Below the pieces are notes generated by a model. That model saw nothing but the letters and a program-made list of their open reading frames with translations, was not told the origin of the DNA and searched no databases. 40,290 bases of DNA, from contig NZ_JAYEEQ010000027.1 in NCBI RefSeq assembly GCF_034651555.1, positions 1-40,290 on the forward strand. Reading direction: 5' to 3'. The DNA comes from Aurantibrevibacter litoralis (GTDB lineage Bacteria > Bacteroidota > Bacteroidia > Flavobacteriales > Flavobacteriaceae). Positions 25,126 to 33,829 of this stretch are shown in pieces (the first letter of the stretch is position 1; the number at the start of each line of letters is the position of its first letter). The translations under genes were made by a program, and so were the position numbers.

Positions 25126-25485
25126 TCATAGTGCTAAATACGTATAGGCCCAATACATCAATCCAAACTGTAACGGAATGCGCAAAATAAGAATCCATCT
25201 CGGAATACCCGCCGATGCTTTTTCTCCTGAAAGCATGTAAAAGTGGACTATTAAAAAGAGGCCGAGCATCATAATAATGCCATAAACAGCGCTGTTTTTA
25301 GTCTGGGCAAAACAGAGTGCAATGCCTAAAACGAGTTCCAAAACACCACTTAACGCTACCAAAAGCTTAGGATAGGGAAGGTATCTAGGCATAATGCGTA
25401 AATACACTTTGGGTTTTACAAAATGCATAATTCCTGCAACAACATAAAGAGCCGCCATAAGGTAAAGATGCCAAGGATACTTCAT
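25126..25485 (-). CDS. DoxX-like four-helix membrane protein
   Basis: The 119-residue protein has four hydrophobic segments and resembles DoxX/DoxD-family proteins. Clues are MAALYVVAGIMHFVKPKVYLRIMPRYLPYP near the start (a GxxHF motif), LSGVLELVLGIALCF in the second helix, and WILILRIPLQFGLMYW at the end. Such proteins are linked to quinone-dependent redox functions in some bacteria, but a specific role cannot be given. Its stop codon lies 2 bp from that of the sigma-associated gene. Confidence 0.75.
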   Translation of the reverse strand: MKYPWHLYLMAALYVVAGIMHFVKPKVYLRIMPRYLPYPKLLVALSGVLELVLGIALCFAQTKNSAVYGIIMMLGLFLIVHFYMLSGEKASAGIPRWILILRIPLQFGLMYWAYTYLAL

Positions 25486-25577
25486 GGATACAAGGTAGTT
25501 CTATACATTGGATTGCTATATTTATCTTAGAAAATTACACCCTAAATTATGTACTTTGCGAGGGAGCCTTAAATTCC

Positions 25578-25997
25578 TTAAAAGGCAATGGATAAAAGAG
25601 ACCTATCGTTGGGTTGGGTAACGCCAACAATAGTGCAATGCGTTGTTCCGGGAATAAGATCACCACTAATGCTATCGCCTCCCGCACGTCCAATTAAAGC
25701 CATGCCTAAGGGCGATAAAATGGATATTTTACCCGCTTTTTTGTTCGATTTAATAGGCACCACTAGTTCCACTTCTTGTATTCCACTTTCGGCTAGATCT
25801 AATGTAATCACAGAATTAAAGCGAACGATATCTTTGGGCATTTCTTTCTCATCCAATATTTGAGCAAATTGTAAGGCTTTCGAAAGCTGTTTTATCGAGG
25901 CGATATAGTCGATATCTTTAGAATATATAGATAGGTTAAGAAAACGCTTTAACAATACGTATTCTTTTTTTTCTAAAATAAGACTGTTGTATTTCAT
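25578..25997 (-). CDS. GreA/GreB-family elongation-factor-like protein (Rnk type)
   Basis: The 139-residue protein has a short helical N-terminal part (residues 1-50, not the full coiled coil of GreA), followed by the GreA/GreB C-terminal beta fold (about 58-139: DIVRFNSVITLDL...VELVVPIKSNKKAGKISILSPLGMALIGRAGGDSIS). The short N-terminus fits Rnk/nucleoside-diphosphate-kinase-regulator relatives that bind RNA polymerase near the secondary channel. Whether it cleaves backtracked RNA is doubtful without the coiled coil with its acidic tip. Confidence 0.8.
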   Translation of the reverse strand: MKYNSLILEKKEYVLLKRFLNLSIYSKDIDYIASIKQLSKALQFAQILDEKEMPKDIVRFNSVITLDLAESGIQEVELVVPIKSNKKAGKISILSPLGMALIGRAGGDSISGDLIPGTTHCTIVGVTQPNDRSLLSIAF

Positions 25998-26089
25998 TTG
26001 ATTCTCTTATGGTTGTACACAATGTCTTCTTCTTAATTTGCGAATCTTGATCTTCTCCTACTATTTTTTTGTAAGAGAAAAAACCCTGT

Positions 26090-27388
26090 TTACGGGAAAA
26101 TTCCTCTTTGTACATAGGTTTGCTCTAAGCGCTCTATGGCGATTATAAAGGCGGCGGTACGCATATCTACCTTTCTTTTCTCCGCAGTGTCTAAAACCTT
26201 TGAGAAAGATTCCTCCAATTTTTTCTTCAATTTGTCCATAACCTCTTGCAATTGCCAAATTTCACCGTTGCGGTTTTGAAGCCACTCAAAATAGCTTCCA
26301 ATGACGCCTCCGGAATTGCAAAGAATATCCGGAATTATAGTAATTCCACGCTCTAAAAGAATGTGCTCTGCGCCCACATCTGTAGGGCCGTTTGCACCTT
26401 CGGCAATAAGAAAGGCTTTAATGTCGGGAGCATTTTCTGCTGTAATTTGATTGCCTAATGCAGCAGGTATACAAATATCACAGTCAAACCCAAAAAAGGC
26501 ATCGCTTTCTATGGGGTAGGCATTTTGAAAGCCCTGCACTCCGCCTTTATTTTCTTGCGTATGTGTAAAAAGCGCATCCACGGCTATTCCATTTTCATTC
26601 GCAATAGTTCCGGACGCATCTTGAACAGCCACTAGAATGGCACCTTCTTTTTCCATAAAATAGGATGTCCAATACCCCACATTTCCAAAACCCTGAACGA
26701 TGTATTTTTTTTCCTTTAAAGGCATCTTATTTTGGTCTGCCCAAAATTTAATACATAAAAAAACACCGTATCCTGTAGCTCTGTCCCTTCCTTCTGAACC
26801 TCCTGCCCCTATGGGCTTTCCGGTTACCACGTGCAAATTGGTAGATCTTTCGGAAGGTGACTTGGTAGACATAAACGTGTCTAGTATCCAGGCCATGGTT
26901 TGCGGATTTGTATTTACATCTGGGGCGGGAATATCCAGTTCCGGACCAATATTATCACCTAAGGCGTATGTAAATCTACGGGTAATACGTTCCAGTTCCG
27001 AATGCGAGTATTTTTTTGGGTCGAGCTGAATCCCACCTTTAGCTCCTCCGTAGGGTAAGCTGGCTAATGAGGTTTTCCATGTCATCCACATAGCCAATGC
27101 TCTTGCAGCATCAATATCTACAGTGGGGTGGTAACGCAATCCACCTTTGTAAGGGCCCAGTGCGTTGTTGTGTTGTACACGATATCCTGTAAATATTTCT
27201 ACCTCTCCATTGTCTCTTTTAACAGGGAAATGGACAACGAGTTCATTGTTGGTGATCTCTAGTATTTTTCTGATGTTGGGATTGAGGTTAATGATATCGG
27301 CCGCATGGTTAAATTGCCGCATCACATTGTCCAGCATACCTTGTTTTACCGGTAAGGATTGAGTTATTTTTTTTGTGGTCATATACAA
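26090..27388 (-). CDS. Glu/Leu/Phe/Val-type dehydrogenase (glutamate dehydrogenase)
   Basis: The 432-residue enzyme oxidatively deaminates an amino acid (most likely glutamate) to its 2-oxo acid, or runs in reverse. Seen are YRVQHNNALGPYKGGLRYHP, the catalytic-lysine region SLPYGGAKGGIQLDP, the DIPAPDVNTNPQTMAWI segment, a nucleotide-binding fold with QGFGNVG and the end motif AFIIAIERLEQTYVQRG. Length is normal. A second ATG lies two codons in (27382). Substrate choice among Glu, Leu, Phe and Val is by family, not proven. It stands alone, with 257 bp of non-coding sequence upstream. Confidence 0.9.
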   Translation of the reverse strand: MYMTTKKITQSLPVKQGMLDNVMRQFNHAADIINLNPNIRKILEITNNELVVHFPVKRDNGEVEIFTGYRVQHNNALGPYKGGLRYHPTVDIDAARALAMWMTWKTSLASLPYGGAKGGIQLDPKKYSHSELERITRRFTYALGDNIGPELDIPAPDVNTNPQTMAWILDTFMSTKSPSERSTNLHVVTGKPIGAGGSEGRDRATGYGVFLCIKFWADQNKMPLKEKKYIVQGFGNVGYWTSYFMEKEGAILVAVQDASGTIANENGIAVDALFTHTQENKGGVQGFQNAYPIESDAFFGFDCDICIPAALGNQITAENAPDIKAFLIAEGANGPTDVGAEHILLERGITIIPDILCNSGGVIGSYFEWLQNRNGEIWQLQEVMDKLKKKLEESFSKVLDTAEKRKVDMRTAAFIIAIERLEQTYVQRGIFP

Positions 27389-27645
27389 TTGTTATGCGTA
27401 AATTGAGGAATTCGTATTTTTTTGCGGTTAGTACAAGGGCTACTTTGCGTATGCGCCAACAAAAGCCTTTTTAAAGATCCGGTCAAATTTTAATACTCTT
27501 ATTTGAACAATCTTGTAATTATGGCGTTACCCACAAGGACAATTGATGTTGCTGTAAGGTAAAAAAGCTGCTTGACATTCATATTTTTCTGATATTGAAA
27601 ATTTGAAAAGCCAAGCAGCACACGTTTAACCAACCCTTAGGGCTT

Positions 27646-28008
27646 TTATTTTATACTAAGTTCACCAGCCTCTAAAGCTTTCGCCAGATTGGCACTAACC
27701 GACGTATAATTTCTGAAGAATTTTTGGCCGTTCTTTCTTTCAAAGGTGATTACTTTCTCGCCATTTGCTTTAGTAACCACGTCTGTGACAACCACATGGT
27801 TTCCTTCAACACTTTTATAATTTGCCAATCCGCCTCTTTTTATAATAAAATTGGCTCTGGGGAAATTAATGTGTGCATAGGTACTAGTAGTGGCTTCACC
27901 AATTTTTAGGACGGTACCTACTTTAACATCTTCTACTTGAGTGCTAATTTCCTCTGACGACTGAAATGATCCTAACGTAAATAGGGTTATGAGAGCATAC
28001 TTAATCAT
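27646..28008 (-). CDS. Small secreted protein of unknown function
   Basis: The 120-residue protein starts with a short hydrophobic leader (MIKYALITLFTLGSFQ), followed by a basic, beta-rich domain with the segments VGTVLKIGEATTSTYAHINFP, NFIIKRGGLANYKSVEGN and KVITFERKNGQKFF. The IIKRGGxANY segment looks like a conserved motif in flavobacterial small proteins that I remember only as hypothetical. No cysteine, no known catalytic motif. It is probably exported. It lies between gdh and the two-component operon on the same strand, with gaps of about 175 and 257 bp. Confidence 0.6.
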   Translation of the reverse strand: MIKYALITLFTLGSFQSSEEISTQVEDVKVGTVLKIGEATTSTYAHINFPRANFIIKRGGLANYKSVEGNHVVVTDVVTKANGEKVITFERKNGQKFFRNYTSVSANLAKALEAGELSIK

Positions 28009-28183
28009 AATACATAAATTTAAAAGTTAATACTTATTTATGCTGTTTATGACAAGTAGTGTGCCAATTGGATTATAAAAATAAATTAATAATATAACTC
28101 TTTGTTAATTAGATATTTATGCTTATTTAAATACAAATAAATACATGGTGATGGTGGGTAATATTTACCCATGCGAGGAATTA

Positions 28184-29536
28184 TTACCCGTTTGTTTCAT
28201 CCAATTTTTGTCGTAGTGTTTTTCGATCGATCTGTAGTATTTCGGCGGCTTTGGTCTTATTATTATTATAGGCACTTAAGACTTCTTTAATATAATTTCG
28301 CTCCATTATTCTAAGCGGAACAAAGGTTTCTTTTGGAAAGTTAATCTCAAATTTTAAAGTGTCTGGTAAATGTTGTACCTCTATTTGTTTGTCGCACATA
28401 ATCACCGCTCTTTGTATTACATTTTCAAGCTCTCTTATATTTCCGGGCCAATCATACCGCTTCAGTATCGCCATGGTTTCCGAGCTTATTTTAAGGATCC
28501 GATCTTTGTATTCCATGCCGTATTTTTGAAGGAATTTTTCTACTAACAACGGAATGTCCAACTTTCGTTGTCGTAACGGGGGCACATTTATTTCTACGAC
28601 GCTTAGGCGGTAGAATAAGTCCGCTCTAAAAAGTTTTTGGGTAATGAGGTTTTCTAAATCACTATTCGTGGCTGCGACCACCCTAACTTCTACTCGTTCC
28701 GTTTTTTGCGAACCCACTCTGGTAACTTCCTTTTCCTGTAGCACACGCAAAAGGCCAGTTTGTACTTGTAAAGGAGCGTTGCCAATTTCATCTAAAAAAA
28801 TGGTGCCATGATGTGCAGCCTGAAAGAATCCATTTCTAGACTCTTGAGCACCGGTAAAAGCCCCTTTTTCGTAACCGAACAGTTCAGCTTCTAATAAATT
28901 TTCCGGTATGGCACCACAGTTCACAGCTATAAATGGGGCTCTTGAAAATTTTCCGGAATAGTGTATGGCTCTGGCTACAAGTTCTTTGCCGGTGCCGCTT
29001 TCACCACGGATCAAAATAGTAGCTCTGTTGTCTTTTACCCGATCAATGATTTCAGTGATTTTTTTAAAGGCAGTAGATGTTCCAATAAGCTCCCCAAACG
29101 AATTTTCCGGAAGGTTTGTATGTAGCGACACTTTCCTTTTGTCATTGGTCTGCTCCAGATCCGAAGCGTTCAATAACCCATCGAGTGCCAATTTCAGTTC
29201 TTCGCGCGTAAACGGCTTTATTAAATAATCCATTTTTAATGTAGTGTTGGTTTCTTCCAGTTCCTTATTCAGGGTTGGAAATCCGGTTACTACCAAAATA
29301 GGCATTGTAGGATAGTGCTCTGAGGCATATTTAATGAGCTGAAAACCATCTACTTCTGGCATTTTTAGATCGGTGATCAATACATCAATAACACTATCTT
29401 TAAGTATGGATACGGCTTCTTTTACCGAAACTGCTTTGTAGGTATGGTAGTTCATAGCCTGTAAATGCCGTTGAACAAGTTCTAAAATATTGATATCGTC
29501 ATCCACAATTAAAATATTCTCTTTGCGAAACGCCAT
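28184..29536 (-). CDS. NtrC-type sigma-54 response regulator
   Basis: The 450-residue regulator has a receiver domain (about 7-120) with the acidic pocket VDDD, the phospho-acceptor D56 (LITDLKMPEVDG) and K107. The AAA+ domain shows the Walker A GESGTGKE (178-185), the sigma-54 contact loop GAFTGA (225-230) and Walker B IFLDE (246-250). The C-terminus is a Fis-type helix-turn-helix (about 405-450: YNNNKTKAAEILQIDRKTLRQKL). It activates sigma-54 promoters once phosphorylated by the upstream kinase; its targets are unknown, and I found no clear -24/-12 promoter in the window. It starts 2 bp after the kinase stop codon. Confidence 0.95.
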   Translation of the reverse strand: MAFRKENILIVDDDINILELVQRHLQAMNYHTYKAVSVKEAVSILKDSVIDVLITDLKMPEVDGFQLIKYASEHYPTMPILVVTGFPTLNKELEETNTTLKMDYLIKPFTREELKLALDGLLNASDLEQTNDKRKVSLHTNLPENSFGELIGTSTAFKKITEIIDRVKDNRATILIRGESGTGKELVARAIHYSGKFSRAPFIAVNCGAIPENLLEAELFGYEKGAFTGAQESRNGFFQAAHHGTIFLDEIGNAPLQVQTGLLRVLQEKEVTRVGSQKTERVEVRVVAATNSDLENLITQKLFRADLFYRLSVVEINVPPLRQRKLDIPLLVEKFLQKYGMEYKDRILKISSETMAILKRYDWPGNIRELENVIQRAVIMCDKQIEVQHLPDTLKFEINFPKETFVPLRIMERNYIKEVLSAYNNNKTKAAEILQIDRKTLRQKLDETNG

Positions 29537-29538
29537 GG

Positions 29539-30624
29539 CTATAATTTAGGTAATTGAATGATAAAAATAGTTCCTTTTGGAGTATTGGGTTTATGCATAA
29601 TGCTTCCTTTGTGACTATTGATGATGCCGTGTACTACACTAAGACCTAGTCCCGTGCCTTCGCCTATGGGTTTGGTGGTAAAAAAAGGTTCAAATATTTT
29701 GTCGGCGTTCTTTTGGTCTATACCAGTTCCCTGATCTGCAATTTCTATCGTTATTGATTGTGTACGGTCTGTGACCAAAATATCGATACTGCTATTTTCT
29801 GGAGAGTAATAAATGGCATTCATCACAAGGTTAAAAAAAACCTGAGTCAGTTGCACGGTGTCTGCTTTAAGTTCAATAAGTTCCTTGTTAAATGACAGGG
29901 TGTAGGTTACCTTGTTTTTTTTAAGGGTAGGATCTAGTAGCGTAAAAACGTTTTCTACCACGGCTCTAAGATCCACCGCACCCATATGTTGCGGCATTTC
30001 GCAAGTAAAAAACATCAGTTTTTTTACTACTTCCCTACAGAAAATGGCGCTGTCTACAATTTTGTCTACGTCTTTTTGAGCCTTTGTATCTTTTATGCTT
30101 GTTTTAAGTAATTCGGCAAAACCGAGGATATTGGCCAAGGGTGTATTTAGTTCGTGTGCAATTCCTGCCGAAATTTCACCCAAGATATTGAGTCGATCTT
30201 TGCGTTCCATCTGCCGCCGCATCACCATTTCGTTGTCGCGAATCTGTTTTTTCTCGAGCAAGTTGCCCACATCCATACACACACTTTCTAGCAATTTTTT
30301 TTCTTCATCTAAGAATTCGGAGAAAAAATATTTACTATCCGGATAACCTACCTCAATATATCCATGGTTTTTATTAAACACGGAAATAGGATATTTTAGA
30401 GCAACCAGCGGAATGCCCTTGGAATTTGTAGTAATTTTAAAATCGCCACAAACTAGAGTAACATAGGTGTCTTCCACATAAAGCCATGCTTTTTCTAGGG
30501 AGTACACTATGGCTTTCAATGAAGTTTCAATTTGGTCATAATCGCAATTGCCAATGATGGTGGTTACCTGATAAAGACACGTAAGTTCCTTTATTCTTTC
30601 ATTTAGTTTTTCTTCTGTGGTCAT
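29539..30624 (-). CDS. Soluble sensor histidine kinase
   Basis: The 361-residue kinase has an N-terminal sensor region of GAF-like character (about 10-125), a HisKA domain with the phospho-acceptor H157 in GIAHELNTPLANILGF, and a HATPase domain (about 250-361) with the N box FFNLVMNAIYYS, GTGID, and GTGLGLSVVHGI. There is no transmembrane helix or signal peptide, so it is a cytoplasmic sensor. It is followed 2 bp later by its NtrC-type partner, indicating a two-gene operon. The signal is unknown. Confidence 0.92.
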   Translation of the reverse strand: MTTEEKLNERIKELTCLYQVTTIIGNCDYDQIETSLKAIVYSLEKAWLYVEDTYVTLVCGDFKITTNSKGIPLVALKYPISVFNKNHGYIEVGYPDSKYFFSEFLDEEKKLLESVCMDVGNLLEKKQIRDNEMVMRRQMERKDRLNILGEISAGIAHELNTPLANILGFAELLKTSIKDTKAQKDVDKIVDSAIFCREVVKKLMFFTCEMPQHMGAVDLRAVVENVFTLLDPTLKKNKVTYTLSFNKELIELKADTVQLTQVFFNLVMNAIYYSPENSSIDILVTDRTQSITIEIADQGTGIDQKNADKIFEPFFTTKPIGEGTGLGLSVVHGIINSHKGSIMHKPNTPKGTIFIIQLPKL

Positions 30625-30750
30625 AGCTACACGAATCCTCTTTATGAGGCTAAAGATTTAAAGTTCTAAAATATTCTATTCTTACGGAAATTATTGAGGG
30701 GAATTCAGGTTAAATAGCGCACAAAATCTAGTGTTTCTCATTTTTAAAAT

Positions 30751-30786
30751 AAAAAAAGCCGCTTCATTTGGGTTGAGGCGGCTTTT
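30751..30786 (-). terminator. Rho-independent terminator of htpG
   Basis: An 11-bp stem with one G-U pair (AAAGCCGCTTC / GAGGCGGCTTT) and a 9-nt loop lies 20 bp beyond the htpG stop, with a T run on the minus strand. Confidence 0.8.
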
Positions 30787-30805
30787 AAATTTTACAAAAA
30801 GAATG

Positions 30806-32695
30806 TTATTTAATCATCTCGTAACTTCGTTTTATGAAGTTCGTAAGTTCTTCACCCTTTAATAACCCTTTAGAAAGCCGTGCCAAATCTAGCGACTGAT
30901 TAATAAGGCGTTCTTTCTTTTTGTCTGTTTTAGTGTTCAAAATCTCGGTTACCAATTCGTGATTTGTATTAACCACTAGATTGTACATATCGGGCATATT
31001 TCCCATGCCAAACATACCGCCACCGCCACCTGTACGTTGCATATCTTTCATGCGTCTCAAAAATTCGGGCTCCGTAATAATAAAAGGTGAGGCCGTACTA
31101 TCCATACTTTCCAATTGAATGGTATATCCTTTGGCTTTTACCACTTCCTCTATGGAAGCCTTTAGCTTTTCTTTTTCCTCATCAGAAAGTTTAGATATTT
31201 GGGTATCTTCTTTTTTAATTAAATTATCGATATGATCCGCATCTACTCTGGCAAAAGACAGTTTCTCTTTAGAGGTTTCCAATTTTTGCATTAAATGCGG
31301 AATAATGGGAGAGTCTAAAAGCAAAACCTCGTACCCTTTGGCTTTGGCCGCTGCTGCGTAACTGTGCTGAGCTTCTTTATCGGAAGCATAAAGCAATACC
31401 AAATTACCATCCTTATCGGTTTGCGTGTCTTTTACTTTTTCCTGTAGCTCTTCAAACGTATAATAGGTACCATCTACAGAAGGATACAGTGCAAATTTTT
31501 CCGCTTTTTCAAAGAATTTATCCTCTGATAGCATACCGTACTCAATCACAATTTTAATGTCGTTCCATTTCTTTTCAAAATCTTCTCGATCATTTTTAAA
31601 AAGTGATGCCAATTTGTCTGCCACCTTTCGGGTAATGTAGGCCGCTATTTTTTTTACCGCACCATCGGCTTGCAAATACGAACGCGAAACATTTAAGGGA
31701 ATATCCGGCGAATCTATAACTCCCCGTAACATGGTTAAAAATTCGGGAACAATTCCTTCAACATTATCCGTTACGTACACTTGATTTTGGTACAGTTGAA
31801 TGCGATCTTTTTGAATATTAAATTCATTGGTCAACTTGGGAAAGTAAAGAATACCTGTTAAATTAAAAGGATAATCTACATTAAGATGAATGTTGAAAAG
31901 GGGTTCCTCAAATTGCATGGGGTATAATTCCCTGTAAAAATCTTTATAATCTTTGTCCTCTAAATCGGTCGGTTGTTTCGTCCACGCCGGATTGGGGTTG
32001 TTTATGATATTATCTACTTCCTTGGTGGGGGCAGGATCTTCTTCTTTAGCTCCTTCCGGTTTGGGAAGCGTTTCTGTCCGAGTACCGAATTTAATCGGAA
32101 TAGGCATAAACTTATTGTATTTGCGGAGCAATTCGCCAATACGGTGTTCTTCTAAAAATTCTGTAGAATCCTCCGCAATATGGAGCACAATCTCTGTGCC
32201 TCTATCTTGTTTTTCTGATGCGGTAATTGTAAAGTTGGGCGACCCATCGCAGCTCCAATGAATTGCCGGCTCGTCCTTGTAGCTCTTGGTGATGATATCT
32301 ACTTTGGAAGCCACCATAAAGGCAGAGTAAAAACCCAGTCCAAAATGTCCTATAATACCCGAATCTTTGGCAGAATCCTTATATTTTTCAAGAAATTCTT
32401 CGGCACCGGAGAAAGCCACTTCGTTAATGTATTTTTTTATCTCATCTTCGGTCATTCCAATGCCTTGGTCTATGACGTGCAATTTTTTGCATTCCTTGTC
32501 AATTTTAATTTCAATCATAGGATTGCCATAGTCTACCTTAGCCTCGCCGATGGCCGTTAAATGCTTTAGTTTTAAGGTAGCGTCGGTAGCGTTGGAAATG
32601 AGCTCGCGAAGGAAAATTTCATGGTCGCTGTAAAGAAACTTTTTAATGAGCGGAAATATGTTTTCAACGGAAACATTAATCTTGCCTGAGGCCAT
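30806..32695 (-). CDS. htpG: Hsp90-family chaperone HtpG
   Basis: The 629-residue ATP-dependent chaperone has a GHKL ATPase domain (about 1-210) with LISNATDATLKL, the DQGIGMTEDEI lid segment and GHFGLGFYSAFMV, a middle domain with PLNVSRSYLQ near 330, and a C-terminal dimerisation part with glycine-rich TGGGGGMFGMGNMPDM (about 564-579) before the last helices. There is no eukaryotic MEEVD tail, as expected for bacteria. A promoter with a TGTCA direct repeat upstream suggests heat-shock control. Confidence 0.95.
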   Translation of the reverse strand: MASGKINVSVENIFPLIKKFLYSDHEIFLRELISNATDATLKLKHLTAIGEAKVDYGNPMIEIKIDKECKKLHVIDQGIGMTEDEIKKYINEVAFSGAEEFLEKYKDSAKDSGIIGHFGLGFYSAFMVASKVDIITKSYKDEPAIHWSCDGSPNFTITASEKQDRGTEIVLHIAEDSTEFLEEHRIGELLRKYNKFMPIPIKFGTRTETLPKPEGAKEEDPAPTKEVDNIINNPNPAWTKQPTDLEDKDYKDFYRELYPMQFEEPLFNIHLNVDYPFNLTGILYFPKLTNEFNIQKDRIQLYQNQVYVTDNVEGIVPEFLTMLRGVIDSPDIPLNVSRSYLQADGAVKKIAAYITRKVADKLASLFKNDREDFEKKWNDIKIVIEYGMLSEDKFFEKAEKFALYPSVDGTYYTFEELQEKVKDTQTDKDGNLVLLYASDKEAQHSYAAAAKAKGYEVLLLDSPIIPHLMQKLETSKEKLSFARVDADHIDNLIKKEDTQISKLSDEEKEKLKASIEEVVKAKGYTIQLESMDSTASPFIITEPEFLRRMKDMQRTGGGGGMFGMGNMPDMYNLVVNTNHELVTEILNTKTDKKKERLINQSLDLARLSKGLLKGEELTNFIKRSYEMIK

Positions 32696-32734
32696 ACTTC
32701 AAAAATTTAAATGTTAGTATATGGTCTAGGTCAA

Positions 32735-32765
32735 AAAAAATACCAGAAGTGAAAAGGGTGACAAA
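32735..32765 (-). promoter_or_regulatory. Candidate htpG promoter with TGTCA direct repeat
   Basis: On the minus strand TTTG (plus 32762-32765) and TATTTTTT (plus 32735-32742) are 19 bp apart. The TTTG lies inside TGTCAGTTTGTCA, a TGTCA direct repeat with 3-bp spacing, which could be a regulator site. Confidence 0.45.
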
Positions 32766-32837
32766 CTGACACTATTTTGTTCGGGAAAATTTAACATTAT
32801 TTTGTTTAATAAATTTTAGATAATATTAAACATTTTG

Positions 32838-32845
32838 TATATTTG
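32838..32845 (+). promoter_or_regulatory. -7 element TATATTTG of a leader transcript
   Basis: It matches TAnnTTTG exactly and would start transcription around 32850, some 20 nt before a short ORF that runs into a terminator. Confidence 0.5.
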
Positions 32846-32870
32846 CTACGGTTTTGGGATTTAAATTGCT

Positions 32871-32927
32871 ATGAAAAGGAATCTTATTTCAAAATCAAAT
32901 TTTCTTATTTATTGGTTAGGTTGTTAG
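32871..32927 (+). CDS. 18-codon leader ORF
   Basis: The sequence reads ATG to TAG for MKRNLISKSNFLIYWLGC. Its stop codon is immediately followed by a perfect terminator stem (32928). Too short to judge coding potential from composition. The arrangement resembles a leader peptide/attenuator, but the peptide has no run of one amino acid that would point to a specific tRNA. Confidence 0.35.
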   Translation: MKRNLISKSNFLIYWLGC

Positions 32928-32954
32928 AAAACGTGCCTGAAAGGGCACGTTTTT
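32928..32954 (+). terminator. Rho-independent terminator or attenuator
   Basis: A perfect 10-bp stem AAAACGTGCC (32928-32937) / GGCACGTTTT (32944-32953) with loop TGAAAG ends in a T run. It lies 69 bp before the TetR-like gene. Confidence 0.75.
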
Positions 32955-33022
32955 GTTACATCTAGGGCTCCAACCTTCGTGAAATTAAATTATGACGAAC
33001 GCGATATAATAAAGAATAACTA

Positions 33023-33685
33023 ATGGCAAAAAAAACGCACACCAAAGAGACGACTCCAGAGACACTGATTGCGCATTATATGAATTACGTCTTGGAGCAT
33101 GAGCACCACCCAAAATCGGTCTATAAATTCTGCCAAAGCCTAGGCATAGAAGAGCCTGCTTTTTATGCGCTTTTTGGATCTTTGGAAGGCTTAAAAAAGG
33201 CCATTTGGACTACCTTTTACGACAATGTTCAGAGCCTACTTCAGGCCAATGAAGCGTATCAGGGGTATGGCCAAAGAGAAAAATTACTGACCTTTTTCTT
33301 TACCCTCTTCGAAATTTTGACTTTAAATAGGAGTTATGTGCTTTTTTGCCTTAAAGAACATCGCCCAATGTTGAAAAACCTACCCCAGTTAAAAGACATG
33401 CGAAAACGGTTATTAGGTTTTGCGACAGATTTAATTGACGAAGGCAATGCAAAAAAAACGTACAAATTAACACAACATCATCCGCGTCTGTTCTCTGAAG
33501 CGGCTTGGCTTCAATTTTTATTCTTATTACAATTTTGGATGGATGATGCCTCGGCCGGGTTCGAAAAGACGGATATCGCCATTGAAAAATCTGTAAATAC
33601 GGCATTCGATGTTTTCGATAATACCCCTCTAGACAATATCATCGACTTTGGGAAGTTCCTTTTTAAGGAAAAAATGGATTCTTAG
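33023..33685 (+). CDS. TetR-like transcriptional regulator
   Basis: The 220-residue all-helical protein has a TetR-type N-terminal DNA-binding domain (about 10-62), including SVYKFCQSLGIEEPAFYALFGSLEGLKKAIW, where the second HTH helix plus following FYALFGS is typical. The C-terminal ligand domain (about 75-215) lacks a recognisable ligand signature. It is 144 bp before the ABC1 kinase gene on the same strand, so it may control that gene. A leader ORF/terminator unit lies upstream. Confidence 0.8.
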   Translation: MAKKTHTKETTPETLIAHYMNYVLEHEHHPKSVYKFCQSLGIEEPAFYALFGSLEGLKKAIWTTFYDNVQSLLQANEAYQGYGQREKLLTFFFTLFEILTLNRSYVLFCLKEHRPMLKNLPQLKDMRKRLLGFATDLIDEGNAKKTYKLTQHHPRLFSEAAWLQFLFLLQFWMDDASAGFEKTDIAIEKSVNTAFDVFDNTPLDNIIDFGKFLFKEKMDS

Positions 33686-33829
33686 TGTTGAGAAGCTTTT
33701 AATTCGAAATTATTAAAATATTCACTTCAAAAGATTGGCTTCGAAAGTATACATTAGGTATTGAGAACGATTAGAATAGAAATCCTGATAATCAAAGCCA
33801 TTTCCATGGCTTACCAAATTATGGTATAA

